DNA from: Marinobacter sp.
Lineage (GTDB): Bacteria; Pseudomonadota; Gammaproteobacteria; Pseudomonadales; Oleiphilaceae
Assembly (NCBI GenBank): GCA_017643965.1
Contig: JAEPMM010000034.1
Coordinates: 1 to 14,096, forward strand
Direction: 5' to 3'
Length of the DNA: 14,096 nt
Position numbers and translations under genes: made by a program. Shown piece after piece: positions 1-6,743 of the stretch (position 1 is the first letter of the stretch; each line of letters opens with the position of its first letter). Below the pieces are notes generated by a model, which searched no databases, was not told where the DNA came from, and worked only from the letters and a program-made list of their open reading frames with translations.

Positions 1-37
1 CTCGTTCTTTGCTGGCAAAACAACTGACACACTAGCG

Positions 38-1960
38 CTAATCATTCTCAATCCTTTTGCTCGATCCCGAACCTTCTGCTATCTGGTCTCTAAGACTGTT
101 GATCTGGGGTCCGTATGTTAATCTACTGATCGGGTCCACCAGACTCTCTCTCGCCTTATATAGCAGTCTCTCAGCAGTTTCTGAATCCCCGGCGTATATA
201 AAAAAGCGAGCACTCAAAATTTGCTCACTCACGCTCATTCGATCGGGCCCGATCTCGAGCAAAGCATTGGCTGCAGACTTCCACTCTCCTTGATCGCCTA
301 AAACCAGCGACTTCAAGACATGAAAGTTAGATCTTCTCGAGAACTCGGGATTAGCAAGCAGAGCGTCGATAACGCTCTTCAGCTGCCTGTAACTCACTTT
401 CGGACAACCGTCTTCAGGGGCACGCTTCATTTCCCATATATCATGCAGCGCCACTTCTGCGCCGCGATCATATTTCGCTTCTTTGAATATCCTAATAAAG
501 ACGTCAGATTGCGGCAGTGGTACTCTCGCATCATAGCACTGCATCATTAAAAGCTGAGCATAGGTTCCCGCAAAGACCCCAAAGTCATTGTCGATGCTGT
601 ACAGCAAATTGGCTGCCCCCATGTAATCACCAGCAGCAGAAAAATAGGCGGCCATTTCCTGCCTTGCTCGCAATGAGTTCGGTCTCTCGGTCAAGGCTGC
701 AATTGCGAAATCTCGCGGATTACCCCACGTTTTTGCCTCAGTCGAAGAGACAAGAGCAGACCATCCGATCCACAACCCAAACACCACGATAGCAAGTAGT
801 CCAAAAACCCGATCTGCTTCTCGAATTCTGGCAACAACTAAACCTATCGAAAAAACCAGCCCTATAATCAAACCTATACTTGGCGCGTAATTTCTATGCT
901 CAAAATACAACTCTAAGGGAATAATTGTAGATTCGAGCACATGGCCTGCTAAAAAGAAGAGAACGGAAAAAGACAACAGCCTCGATTTGGACAGAAAAGC
1001 GACCAGAAGCGCAGCGACCAATATAATTATCGCTACACCAACGAGGAAGTGATGATCCAACACTTCTTTCAACGGGAAGCCGTCATTGTATAAATTAATT
1101 CTGCCATTAGAGGGAAGCAGGATTTTTCCGACATAATCTAAAACGATAACCGGCTGAGCGAGCAGGCGCTCCACCAGAGTGAAATCCCGACTTCCGTAAC
1201 CATTGAAAACTTTTCCGGTCAGGCTGAGGTAAATTAAAACCAGCGCGATTGGGGCGAGCAGGACCAGAAATTTCCATCGAGGACTCAGGCTTGGGCGCGA
1301 CTTCGAAAACACCGCATACTCTGTCGCCAGGATCATCAGTCCCACTGTGATAGCACCCTCTTTGGCGAAAATGCCGAAATAACCAACCCCAACGATGAAT
1401 GTCGCTACCAGATAGTCTCTCGTGTTCCAGGTATGACGCCTTTGCCTCAAGGCGCAAAAACCTACGAGAGACACCAACACAAAAAATGTTGAGAGCAGTG
1501 TCATTCTCTGGACGACATAGAATACGGAGCTTGCGCTGATCGGCAGAGTGGTCCAGACAAAACCCGAGAGTGCGGACAACACAAAAACCAGCGATTTTTC
1601 TTTCCGTTCAGTTAACTCGTTTCCGATTAGCCACGCAAACCATGAAACGAGAAACCCGTTGATGATGTGAATCAATAGATTGGCGAGCTTGAAATCAAAT
1701 GGACTACCCGGCCAGCTGCTGGATTGCAGAATAAACGATAGGTAGGAAATTGGGCGACCACTGCCACCAACCGGTGCATTCAGAAGATAGCTTAACGACT
1801 CCACCCAGCCGTTCCCTGCTGAAGCCAGGCCACCTAGATTCACGAAATCATCGAGGTAGAATCCGCCGTAGACTCCCGGAAACATAATAATCAATGCTGC
1901 CACAACAAGTGTCGCTGCAAAAAATGACTGTCGACGATGCTCAGGTCTAAGTGCTTTCAA
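38..1960 (-). CDS. GT-C-type membrane glycosyltransferase with TPR-like C-terminus, probable pilin glycosylation gene
   Basis: A 640-residue protein with about ten or more hydrophobic segments (first at residues 13-28, last near 385-405), followed by a soluble tail of about 235 residues. After the first membrane segment comes a YLDDF motif (residues 35-39), an acidic pair in the first loop as in GT-C lipid-sugar-dependent glycosyltransferases. Later come FAKEGA (198-203) and EHRNYAPSIGL (354-364), which resemble TMTC/DUF1736-like and bacterial TPR-linked relatives. The tail has TPR-like helical pairs near 426-457 and 551-608. It lies directly behind pilA on the same strand, where Pseudomonas pilin loci keep modifiers such as TfpO or TfpW, so transfer of sugar to PilA is a reasonable inference, not shown. 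Start: TTG at 1960 is preceded by GGGTGA with 4 bases spacing. TTG at 1972 would add four residues but has no ribosome site, because the pilA terminator lies directly upstream. The gene is AT-richer than the right half of the window. Confidence 0.75.
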   Translation of the reverse strand: MKALRPEHRRQSFFAATLVVAALIIMFPGVYGGFYLDDFVNLGGLASAGNGWVESLSYLLNAPVGGSGRPISYLSFILQSSSWPGSPFDFKLANLLIHIINGFLVSWFAWLIGNELTERKEKSLVFVLSALSGFVWTTLPISASSVFYVVQRMTLLSTFFVLVSLVGFCALRQRRHTWNTRDYLVATFIVGVGYFGIFAKEGAITVGLMILATEYAVFSKSRPSLSPRWKFLVLLAPIALVLIYLSLTGKVFNGYGSRDFTLVERLLAQPVIVLDYVGKILLPSNGRINLYNDGFPLKEVLDHHFLVGVAIIILVAALLVAFLSKSRLLSFSVLFFLAGHVLESTIIPLELYFEHRNYAPSIGLIIGLVFSIGLVVARIREADRVFGLLAIVVFGLWIGWSALVSSTEAKTWGNPRDFAIAALTERPNSLRARQEMAAYFSAAGDYMGAANLLYSIDNDFGVFAGTYAQLLMMQCYDARVPLPQSDVFIRIFKEAKYDRGAEVALHDIWEMKRAPEDGCPKVSYRQLKSVIDALLANPEFSRRSNFHVLKSLVLGDQGEWKSAANALLEIGPDRMSVSEQILSARFFIYAGDSETAERLLYKARESLVDPISRLTYGPQINSLRDQIAEGSGSSKRIEND

Positions 1961-1973
1961 TGTTTCACCCAAT

Positions 1974-1999
1974 AAAAAGGCCGCCTGAAGGCGGCCTTT
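1974..1999 (-). terminator. Intrinsic terminator of pilA
   Basis: A perfect 10-base inverted repeat, AAAGGCCGCC and GGCGGCCTTT (1976-1985 and 1990-1999), encloses a 4-base loop. Read on the minus strand it ends in a run of five T (1978-1974). It starts 21 bases after the pilA stop and ends only 13 bases before the preferred start of the glycosyltransferase gene. That gene must therefore be expressed by read-through or from an unseen promoter. Confidence 0.9.
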
Positions 2000-2020
2000 C
2001 CTAGCTCTGGCTTACCAGTG

Positions 2021-2452
2021 TTACGGGCAAGTTTTAGGAGCAATTTCAGCCGGAACGGTGCAGGTCCAAGCCCAGGTAGTGTTGGTCGTGTTGAAGGACA
2101 GAGTCATTGTGGTCGCTGCCAGCTTGGCTGCTACGCTACCGGCAGGCTTGAAGGTGGCCTGATAAGTGGCGGCACCAGTGTTGGCAGTAATTGATGCGAC
2201 ATACTTACCCGAAGTTGTAACGGTACCCAACTGGTTAAGGGTGGGAACAGCGCCGTTCGCCAGGTAGTACTCGGCAACGGGCGTCTTCAAGCCGCCCAGC
2301 AGGGTTGCACCTTCAGAGGCCTGTGAGCGAGCGATGTAATCCTGATATGCAGGAATCGCAACAGCTGCCAGAATACCAATGATCGCAACAACAATCATCA
2401 GTTCGATCAACGTGAAACCTTTTTGCGCTTTGTTTACTTGAATGTTTTTCAT
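2021..2452 (-). CDS. pilA: Type IVa major pilin, prepilin
   Basis: A 143-residue prepilin, the structural subunit of the type IV pilus. The leader is 12 residues, MKNIQVNKAQKG, followed by the mature N-terminus FTLIELMIVVAIIGILAAVA, with phenylalanine +1 and glutamate +5 as needed for PilD cleavage, N-methylation and assembly. The mature chain of about 131 residues ends in a short disulfide loop between Cys131 and Cys142, as in Pseudomonas-type pilins. There is no C-terminal serine of the kind glycosylated by TfpO. The stretch 107-132 is rich in threonine and asparagine (TTMTLSFNTTNTTW), a possible site for O-linked sugar if the neighbouring glycosyltransferase acts on it (inference). The start ATG has AGAGGT six bases upstream. 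It is divergent from pilB and is followed by its own terminator. Subtype-level assignment to a named pilin group is not possible by eye. Confidence 0.97.
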   Translation of the reverse strand: MKNIQVNKAQKGFTLIELMIVVAIIGILAAVAIPAYQDYIARSQASEGATLLGGLKTPVAEYYLANGAVPTLNQLGTVTTSGKYVASITANTGAATYQATFKPAGSVAAKLAATTMTLSFNTTNTTWAWTCTVPAEIAPKTCP

Positions 2453-2462
2453 TATTCGACCT

Positions 2463-2468
2463 CTGTGT
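2463..2468 (-). promoter_or_regulatory. Ribosome binding site of pilA
   Basis: On the minus strand GAGGT within CAGAGGTCG precedes the pilA ATG at about six to seven bases. It is one of the better ribosome sites in the window, as expected for a highly expressed structural subunit. Confidence 0.6.
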
Positions 2469-2550
2469 TAGGCGGTTTGTTCGAACTCTTGCCGGATCCT
2501 CAGACCGTTGCAACAGAATGCGGAAGCAAGCGTGAGTCTGTGATTTATCA

Positions 2551-2568
2551 AAGCAGTCTTCATGCCAA
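2551..2568 (-). promoter_or_regulatory. Sigma-54 (RpoN) -24/-12 promoter of pilA
   Basis: Minus-strand sequence TTGGCATGAAGACTGCTT matches the RpoN consensus TGGCAC-N5-TTGCW at TGGCA and TGC, with the required GG-N10-GC spacing (GG at 2566-2565, GC at 2554-2553). The expected start of transcription is near 2541, giving a leader of about 90 bases. RpoN control of pilA through PilR is established in Pseudomonas aeruginosa. The site here is a sequence match only. Confidence 0.8.
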
Positions 2569-2656
2569 GATTTTATTTTCGGAATGAAGCACGATCAAAC
2601 AGGGCTCTGAGGGAGTTTCGCTATACTAAGCATCACTGAACAAAACGTAAAACAAT

Positions 2657-2690
2657 GTCAATTGGCGTCACTGTGTGACAATTTTGGTCA
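2657..2690 (-). promoter_or_regulatory. Candidate PilR activator array: four TGWC boxes at 10-base spacing
   Basis: On the minus strand TGAC, TGTC, TGAC and TGAC begin at 2690, 2680, 2670 and 2660, exactly one helical turn apart. They lie about 116-149 bases upstream of the inferred pilA start. PilR of Pseudomonas aeruginosa is reported to bind tandem (C/G)TGTC-type repeats upstream of pilA. The phasing, distance and adjacent RpoN promoter make this the likely upstream activating sequence. No convincing IHF site was found between the array and the promoter. Confidence 0.6.
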
Positions 2691-2703
2691 CCCTGGACGA
2701 GAA

Positions 2704-2715
2704 ATGTGATCACAT
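2704..2715. repeat. Perfect 12-base palindrome in the pil control region
   Basis: ATGTGATCACAT is fully self-complementary. It contains TGTGA and TCACA half-sites resembling CRP/Vfr halves, but they abut with no 6-base spacer, so a normal CRP or Vfr site is unlikely. It lies 14 bases beyond the TGWC array on the pilB side. An operator for an unidentified dimeric regulator is possible. Confidence 0.5.
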
Positions 2716-2728
2716 CTTTCATCACTCC

Positions 2729-2744
2729 CTTGAACGAATTCAAG
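2729..2744. repeat. Inverted repeat CTTGAA-N4-TTCAAG upstream of pilB
   Basis: Two perfect 6-base arms (2729-2734 and 2739-2744) around CGAA. The repeat lies about 60 bases before the pilB -24/-12-like element. It is too short to be a strong terminator and lacks a T run. It is a possible regulator site of unknown identity. Confidence 0.4.
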
Positions 2745-2802
2745 CTTTACAGTTCGTGACTTTCCAAACCAATCCCATGCATCTAAACTCATTGCTAATC
2801 GC

Positions 2803-2822
2803 TCTTGGCAGAGTTTCAGCAA
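2803..2822 (+). promoter_or_regulatory. Possible sigma-54 promoter of pilB
   Basis: TTGGCAGAGTTTCAGCAA has GG (2807-2808) and GC (2819-2820) exactly ten bases apart and matches TGGCA at -24. At -12 it matches only GC-A of TTGCA. Transcription would start near 2832, leaving a leader of only about 17 bases before the pilB ATG. No well-spaced sigma-70 promoter was found: TATACT at 2839-2844 would place the RNA start inside the gene. Confidence 0.4.
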
Positions 2823-2848
2823 CTTAGGCAGCACTCTTTATACTCTTT

Positions 2849-4564
2849 ATGGCTACTAATAAAAGCAACGTCACGCTTACCGGTCTTGCTCGTCGATTCG
2901 TTGAAGATGGACTTCTTGACGAAGCGACCGCCAAAGACGCTTTTCTTCAGGCCTCGCAAAATCGGATACCGCTAATCACCTACCTTGTCCAGAACAGCCT
3001 AGCTGGCAGTCGAGGCTTGGCATTTTCGGCCGCCATGGAGTTCGGGGTCTCAGTTCTGGATCTGGGCGCTTTTTTGCCAGAGATGCTGCCTGAAAAGGTG
3101 GTTGATGAAAAACTTGTTAGAAAGCACAACGCTCTGCCTCTATTCAAGAGGGGAAACCGTCTTTTTATTGCAGTGTCAGACCCGACCAATATTCAGGCAC
3201 TGGACGAAATAAAGTTTAACACCGGCCTCAGCACCGACGCGGTGCTGGTAGACGATGCAAAACTGCGTGAAGCCATCGACAAGTATCTGGAATCCCATGA
3301 CACATCCATGGGGAATTTGGACGATGCCGACCTTGAGGGCGTAGAAACAGAAAGCGGAGACCAGGACGATGATGGCGCGGTAGCGCTCACCGAGGTAGAC
3401 GATGCGCCCATCGTTAAATATGTCAATAAGATGTTGCTCGATGCTATAAGGGGCGGGGCATCCGACGTTCATTTCGAGCCCTACGAGAAGATCTATCGTG
3501 TTCGCTATCGAACAGACGGGATGTTGAAGGAGATCTCCCGTCCTTCGATAAAACTGGCACCAAAGATTTCCGCCCGAGTGAAAATCATGGCGCAGCTGGA
3601 CATTTCAGAGCGCCGGGTTCCGCAAGATGGCCGGATAAAGATGAAGCTTTCAAAGACGAAAGCCATCGATTTTCGCGTAAACACACTCCCAACCCTCTGG
3701 GGTGAAAAGATTGTTTTGCGGATCCTGGACCCGAGCCAGGCAAAACTGGGTATCGACGCGCTTGGCTATGAGGAAGACCAGAAAAAGTTGTATCTGGATT
3801 CCCTCAAACAGCCCCAGGGCATGATTCTTGTCACGGGTCCGACGGGGTCGGGCAAGACGGTTTCTCTTTATACGGGCCTGAACATTCTCAATACCCCTGA
3901 GATCAACATTTCCACCGCTGAGGACCCAGCGGAAATTAACCTCGAAGGCATTAACCAGGTTAACGTGAATACACGTGTTGGTCTCGGGTTTGCGGAAGCA
4001 CTACGGGCATTCCTCCGCCAGGATCCCGACGTCATCATGGTGGGTGAGATTCGTGACCTGGAAACTGCGAACATAGCGATAAAAGCGGCTCAAACTGGCC
4101 ACATGGTGCTTTCAACACTCCATACAAACAGTGCGGCAGAGACGCTGACGCGCATGATGAACATGGGCGTGCCCGCCTTCAATATTGCGACCTCAGTCAG
4201 CCTGATCATTGCGCAGCGATTGGGGCGGCGCCTGTGTGTAGCGTGTAAAGAGCCCTTAAAAGTGCCCACCGACATCCTTTTGGAGGAGGGGTTCACACAG
4301 GAACAAATTGATACAGGCTTCACGTTGTACCGCCCCAAGGGCTGTGATAAATGCAATGGAGGATATAAGGGCCGCGTCGGTATCTACGAGGTGGTCAAGA
4401 TTACCGACGAGCTGGCAAACATGATTATGGAAGAGGCCAGCTCCATTCAAATTGCAAAGCAAGCGCAGGCAGACGGCTTCCGGAATCTTCGCCAATCCGC
4501 CCTACGAAAAGTAATTGAGGGTGTGACAAGCCTTGAAGAAGCCAACCGCGTGACGAAGGATTAA
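2849..4564 (+). CDS. pilB: Type IV pilus extension ATPase PilB
   Basis: A 571-residue cytoplasmic hexameric ATPase that powers pilus extension. The N-terminal third (about 1-150) is the T2SSE_N/MshEN-type region, followed by an acidic linker around 155-190 and the GspE/PilT motor. The motor carries Walker A GPTGSGKT (330-337), Asp box STAEDPAE (355-362), Walker B region DPDVIMVGEIRD (392-403 with Glu400) and His box TGHMVLSTLHT (416-426). A zinc tetracysteine is formed by Cys463, Cys466, Cys499 and Cys502. Length and both termini agree with Pseudomonas PilB (about 566 residues, same ending EEANRVTKD-like), which supports the ATG at 2849 although no Shine-Dalgarno sequence precedes it. The pilC start follows two bases after the stop. 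Confidence 0.97.
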   Translation: MATNKSNVTLTGLARRFVEDGLLDEATAKDAFLQASQNRIPLITYLVQNSLAGSRGLAFSAAMEFGVSVLDLGAFLPEMLPEKVVDEKLVRKHNALPLFKRGNRLFIAVSDPTNIQALDEIKFNTGLSTDAVLVDDAKLREAIDKYLESHDTSMGNLDDADLEGVETESGDQDDDGAVALTEVDDAPIVKYVNKMLLDAIRGGASDVHFEPYEKIYRVRYRTDGMLKEISRPSIKLAPKISARVKIMAQLDISERRVPQDGRIKMKLSKTKAIDFRVNTLPTLWGEKIVLRILDPSQAKLGIDALGYEEDQKKLYLDSLKQPQGMILVTGPTGSGKTVSLYTGLNILNTPEINISTAEDPAEINLEGINQVNVNTRVGLGFAEALRAFLRQDPDVIMVGEIRDLETANIAIKAAQTGHMVLSTLHTNSAAETLTRMMNMGVPAFNIATSVSLIIAQRLGRRLCVACKEPLKVPTDILLEEGFTQEQIDTGFTLYRPKGCDKCNGGYKGRVGIYEVVKITDELANMIMEEASSIQIAKQAQADGFRNLRQSALRKVIEGVTSLEEANRVTKD

Positions 4565-4566
4565 GC

Positions 4567-5787
4567 ATGGCAGAGAAAGCACAGAAACTGGAATCGTATG
4601 TCTGGGAAGGCAAAGATCGGCGAGGCAACAAATCCAAGGGCGAGCTTACGGGCGCTAATCTTGCGCTGGTGAAGGCGCAACTCCGCAAACAGGGCATCAT
4701 CCCAGACAAGGTCAAAAAGAAGCCGAAGCCCATGTTCGGCGGCAGTAAAAAGATCTCGCCGTTTGACATCGCTATGCTCACCCGCCAGCTGGCTACGATG
4801 ATGAAAGCTGGCGTGCCCCTTGTGCAAAGCTTCGATATCGTCGCGGATGGCCTTGAACACAAAGGCCTTCAAGAACTCGTGATGAGTGTTCGCAATGACA
4901 TTTCCTCGGGCACAAGCTTTGCCGGCGCTCTGCGAAAACACCCGAAGCACTTTGATGACCTTTATTGCAACCTGATTGATTCCGGTGAGAAGGCCGGCGC
5001 CCTCGAGCAAATGCTGGAGCGTATTGCCACCTATCTGGAAAAGACTGAACTTCTCAAAAAGAAAGTTAAGAAGGCAATGACCTACCCCATAGCAGTCGTC
5101 GTGGTGGCCATCATAGTTACTGCGATTTTGCTCATAAAGGTGGTTCCACAGTTTGAAGCGCTGTTCCAGGGTTTTGGCGCAGACCTTCCAGTGTTCACCC
5201 AGATGGTGGTCGGGCTCTCGGAGTGGATGCAACAGTGGTGGTTCGTTGTGTTGCTCGGCATCGTCGGTACGCTTTTCGTTTTCAAGGAGGCCAAGAGGCG
5301 TTCCCAGAAATTTTCCGATACTGTCGATAAACTTAATCTCAAGTTGCCGGTGATCGGGGAGATTCTGGACAAATCGGCAGTTGCGAAGTTCGGCCGTGTT
5401 CTCTCAACAACCTTTGCTGCGGGTGTACCTCTGGTTGATGCGCTGGACTCAGTTGCTGGTGCCACAGGGAACGCGGTATATCGAGATGCTATCCAGAAGA
5501 TCAAGAATGATGTGTCTAGTGGTACCCAGCTGCAGGCTTCCATGCGTCAGGTGGATGTGTTCCCGGTTATGGCCGTGCAACTGACGGCCATAGGTGAGGA
5601 ATCCGGGAATCTGGATGAAATGCTTGCGAAAGTGGCGGAACACTACGAGGGGGTAGTAGACGACATGGTAGATAACCTCACCGCTCTCATGGAACCCATG
5701 ATCATGGCAGTTCTTGGTGTGCTCGTTGGCGGTCTTATTATCGCGATGTACCTGCCGATCTTCCAGATGGGCTCGGTCGTCGGCTAA
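4567..5787 (+). CDS. pilC: Type IV pilus inner-membrane platform protein PilC
   Basis: A 406-residue integral membrane protein of the GspF/PilC family that couples PilB and PilT motors to pilin insertion. Two T2SF domains lie at about 67-190 and 270-391, each with the family pattern of an amphipathic cytoplasmic bundle, for example LTRQLATMMKAGVPL (71-85) and the matching repeat FGRVLSTTFAAGVPLVDAL (275-293). Membrane segments are at about 173-192, 224-240 and 378-398, giving the usual three-pass form. The length equals that of Pseudomonas PilC. AAGGA ends six bases before the ATG, inside the end of pilB, and the two genes are two bases apart, so they are almost certainly co-transcribed and translationally coupled. 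Confidence 0.97.
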   Translation: MAEKAQKLESYVWEGKDRRGNKSKGELTGANLALVKAQLRKQGIIPDKVKKKPKPMFGGSKKISPFDIAMLTRQLATMMKAGVPLVQSFDIVADGLEHKGLQELVMSVRNDISSGTSFAGALRKHPKHFDDLYCNLIDSGEKAGALEQMLERIATYLEKTELLKKKVKKAMTYPIAVVVVAIIVTAILLIKVVPQFEALFQGFGADLPVFTQMVVGLSEWMQQWWFVVLLGIVGTLFVFKEAKRRSQKFSDTVDKLNLKLPVIGEILDKSAVAKFGRVLSTTFAAGVPLVDALDSVAGATGNAVYRDAIQKIKNDVSSGTQLQASMRQVDVFPVMAVQLTAIGEESGNLDEMLAKVAEHYEGVVDDMVDNLTALMEPMIMAVLGVLVGGLIIAMYLPIFQMGSVVG

Positions 5788-5800
5788 CGTATTATCCATG

Positions 5801-5832
5801 GCGTCGGGTTACACTCAGCTAACCCGACCTAC
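5801..5832 (-). repeat. REP-like hairpin between pilC and pilD
   Basis: Perfect 9-base arms GTCGGGTTA (5803-5811) and TAACCCGAC (5820-5828) enclose an 8-base loop. Read on the minus strand the hairpin is directly preceded by GTAG (5832-5829), the head tetranucleotide of REP sequences handled by RAYT (TnpA-REP) transposases. The arm sequence resembles widespread proteobacterial GTAGGTCGGGTTA repeats known to me. No T run follows on either strand, so it is not a standard terminator. It occupies the only sizeable gap (78 bases) in the pilBCD run. Confidence 0.6.
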
Positions 5833-5865
5833 CCTTCCCTCATTTCTCGCTTGTCCGGACAATTC

Positions 5866-6741
5866 ATGCACTTCCTTGACGCTCTGCTATCCACACCCTG
5901 GCTGCTCTACCTCACTGTCATCTTCGTCTCCCTCTGCATCGGCAGTTTCCTCAACGTGGTGATCCTGCGTTTACCAAAAATGATGCAACAGGATTGGCGC
6001 TGCCAGTGCGAAGAGTTTCTGGAACTGCCGGAGGGCCAGCGCAAACCGGAAACACCCATCACGCTCTCCAAGCCGGCTTCCACCTGCCCGTCCTGCGGCC
6101 ACGGAATCCGCGCCTGGGAGAACGTTCCGGTCATCAGTTATCTGTTGTTGCGCGGTCAGTGTTCCGCCTGCAAAACCCGGATTTCACCGCGCTATCCGAT
6201 GATTGAGGCTATCACCGCGACGTTCTCGGTGATTACCCTGGCCATTCTGGGGCCGACGGAAGCGGCGTTGTGGGCGTTGCTGCTGGTGTGGTCTCTGGTT
6301 GCGCTGACGATGATCGATTTCGATACCCAGCTACTGCCAGACAGCATCACGCTGCCACTGATGTGGCTGGGGCTGATGCTGAACTATTTCGGCGTGCTGA
6401 CGGACTTTCACAGTGCGTTCTGGGGCGCGGTTGCCGGTTATCTGTCACTGTGGTCGGTGTACTGGCTGTTCAAGCTGGTGACCGGCAAAGAGGGTATGGG
6501 CCACGGCGATTTCAAGTTGCTGGCGGCGCTGGGCGCGTGGCTCGGCTGGCAGTTGCTGCCGGCGGTGATTCTGCTGTCTTCGGTGGTAGGCGCCGTGGTG
6601 GGTATTTGCCTGATTGTGTTCCGTAATCGGGGACGTGAGGTGCCGATTCCCTTCGGGCCCTATCTGGCAGCGGCCGGGTTGTTATCCTTGTGGTTTGGCG
6701 CCGATATTCAGGCGTGGTGGTTCGGGTTCCTGGGAGTTTGA
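5866..6741 (+). CDS. pilD: Prepilin peptidase / N-methyltransferase PilD
   Basis: A 291-residue bifunctional inner-membrane aspartyl protease that cuts the leader of PilA and other prepilins and methylates the new N-terminus. The N-terminal cytoplasmic loop has the zinc-binding cysteines Cys74 and Cys77 (CPSC) and Cys99 and Cys102 (CSAC). The catalytic aspartates are in MIDFDTQLLPD (Asp151/Asp153 region) and GMGHGD (Asp215). About eight membrane segments are visible, and GSFLNVV follows the first. The ATG at 5866 was chosen because its start, MHFLDALL, aligns with Pseudomonas PilD. An in-frame TTG at 5851 would add five residues. It follows pilC after the REP-like hairpin and ends two bases before coaE. 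Its GC content is clearly higher than that of pilA-pilB. Confidence 0.96.
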   Translation: MHFLDALLSTPWLLYLTVIFVSLCIGSFLNVVILRLPKMMQQDWRCQCEEFLELPEGQRKPETPITLSKPASTCPSCGHGIRAWENVPVISYLLLRGQCSACKTRISPRYPMIEAITATFSVITLAILGPTEAALWALLLVWSLVALTMIDFDTQLLPDSITLPLMWLGLMLNYFGVLTDFHSAFWGAVAGYLSLWSVYWLFKLVTGKEGMGHGDFKLLAALGAWLGWQLLPAVILLSSVVGAVVGICLIVFRNRGREVPIPFGPYLAAAGLLSLWFGADIQAWWFGFLGV

Positions 6742-6743
6742 CG

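Larger units (their letters stand above)
2453..2848. promoter_or_regulatory. Divergent pilA/pilB control region
   Basis: These 396 bases without a gene separate the two divergent pilus transcription units. From left to right they hold the pilA leader and ribosome site, the pilA RpoN promoter (2551-2568), an AT-rich spacer, the four-box TGWC array (2657-2690), a perfect 12-base palindrome ATGTGATCACAT (2704-2715), an inverted repeat CTTGAA-cgaa-TTCAAG (2729-2744), and a -24/-12-like element before pilB (2805-2820). The region is AT-rich relative to the coding DNA on its right. Confidence 0.8.

Noticed and set aside
2675..2691. GTGAC-N7-GTCAC as an independent operator dyad
   Set aside because: It is better explained as two of the four phased TGWC boxes, one of which is read as TGTC in the array direction.
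2704..2715. CRP/Vfr binding site
   Set aside because: The TGTGA and TCACA halves abut without the 6-base spacer these regulators need. It is kept only as an unexplained palindrome.
2839..2844. TATACT as the -10 of a sigma-70 pilB promoter
   Set aside because: The nearest -35-like TTGGCA is 28 bases away, and RNA would start inside the pilB coding region.
4561..5232. Minus-strand frame of 223 codons over pilC
   Set aside because: PilC is unmistakable on the plus strand, and the antisense translation shows no domain.
5803..5828. Hairpin between pilC and pilD as an intrinsic terminator
   Set aside because: No T run follows on either strand, and the GTAG head points to a REP-type element.
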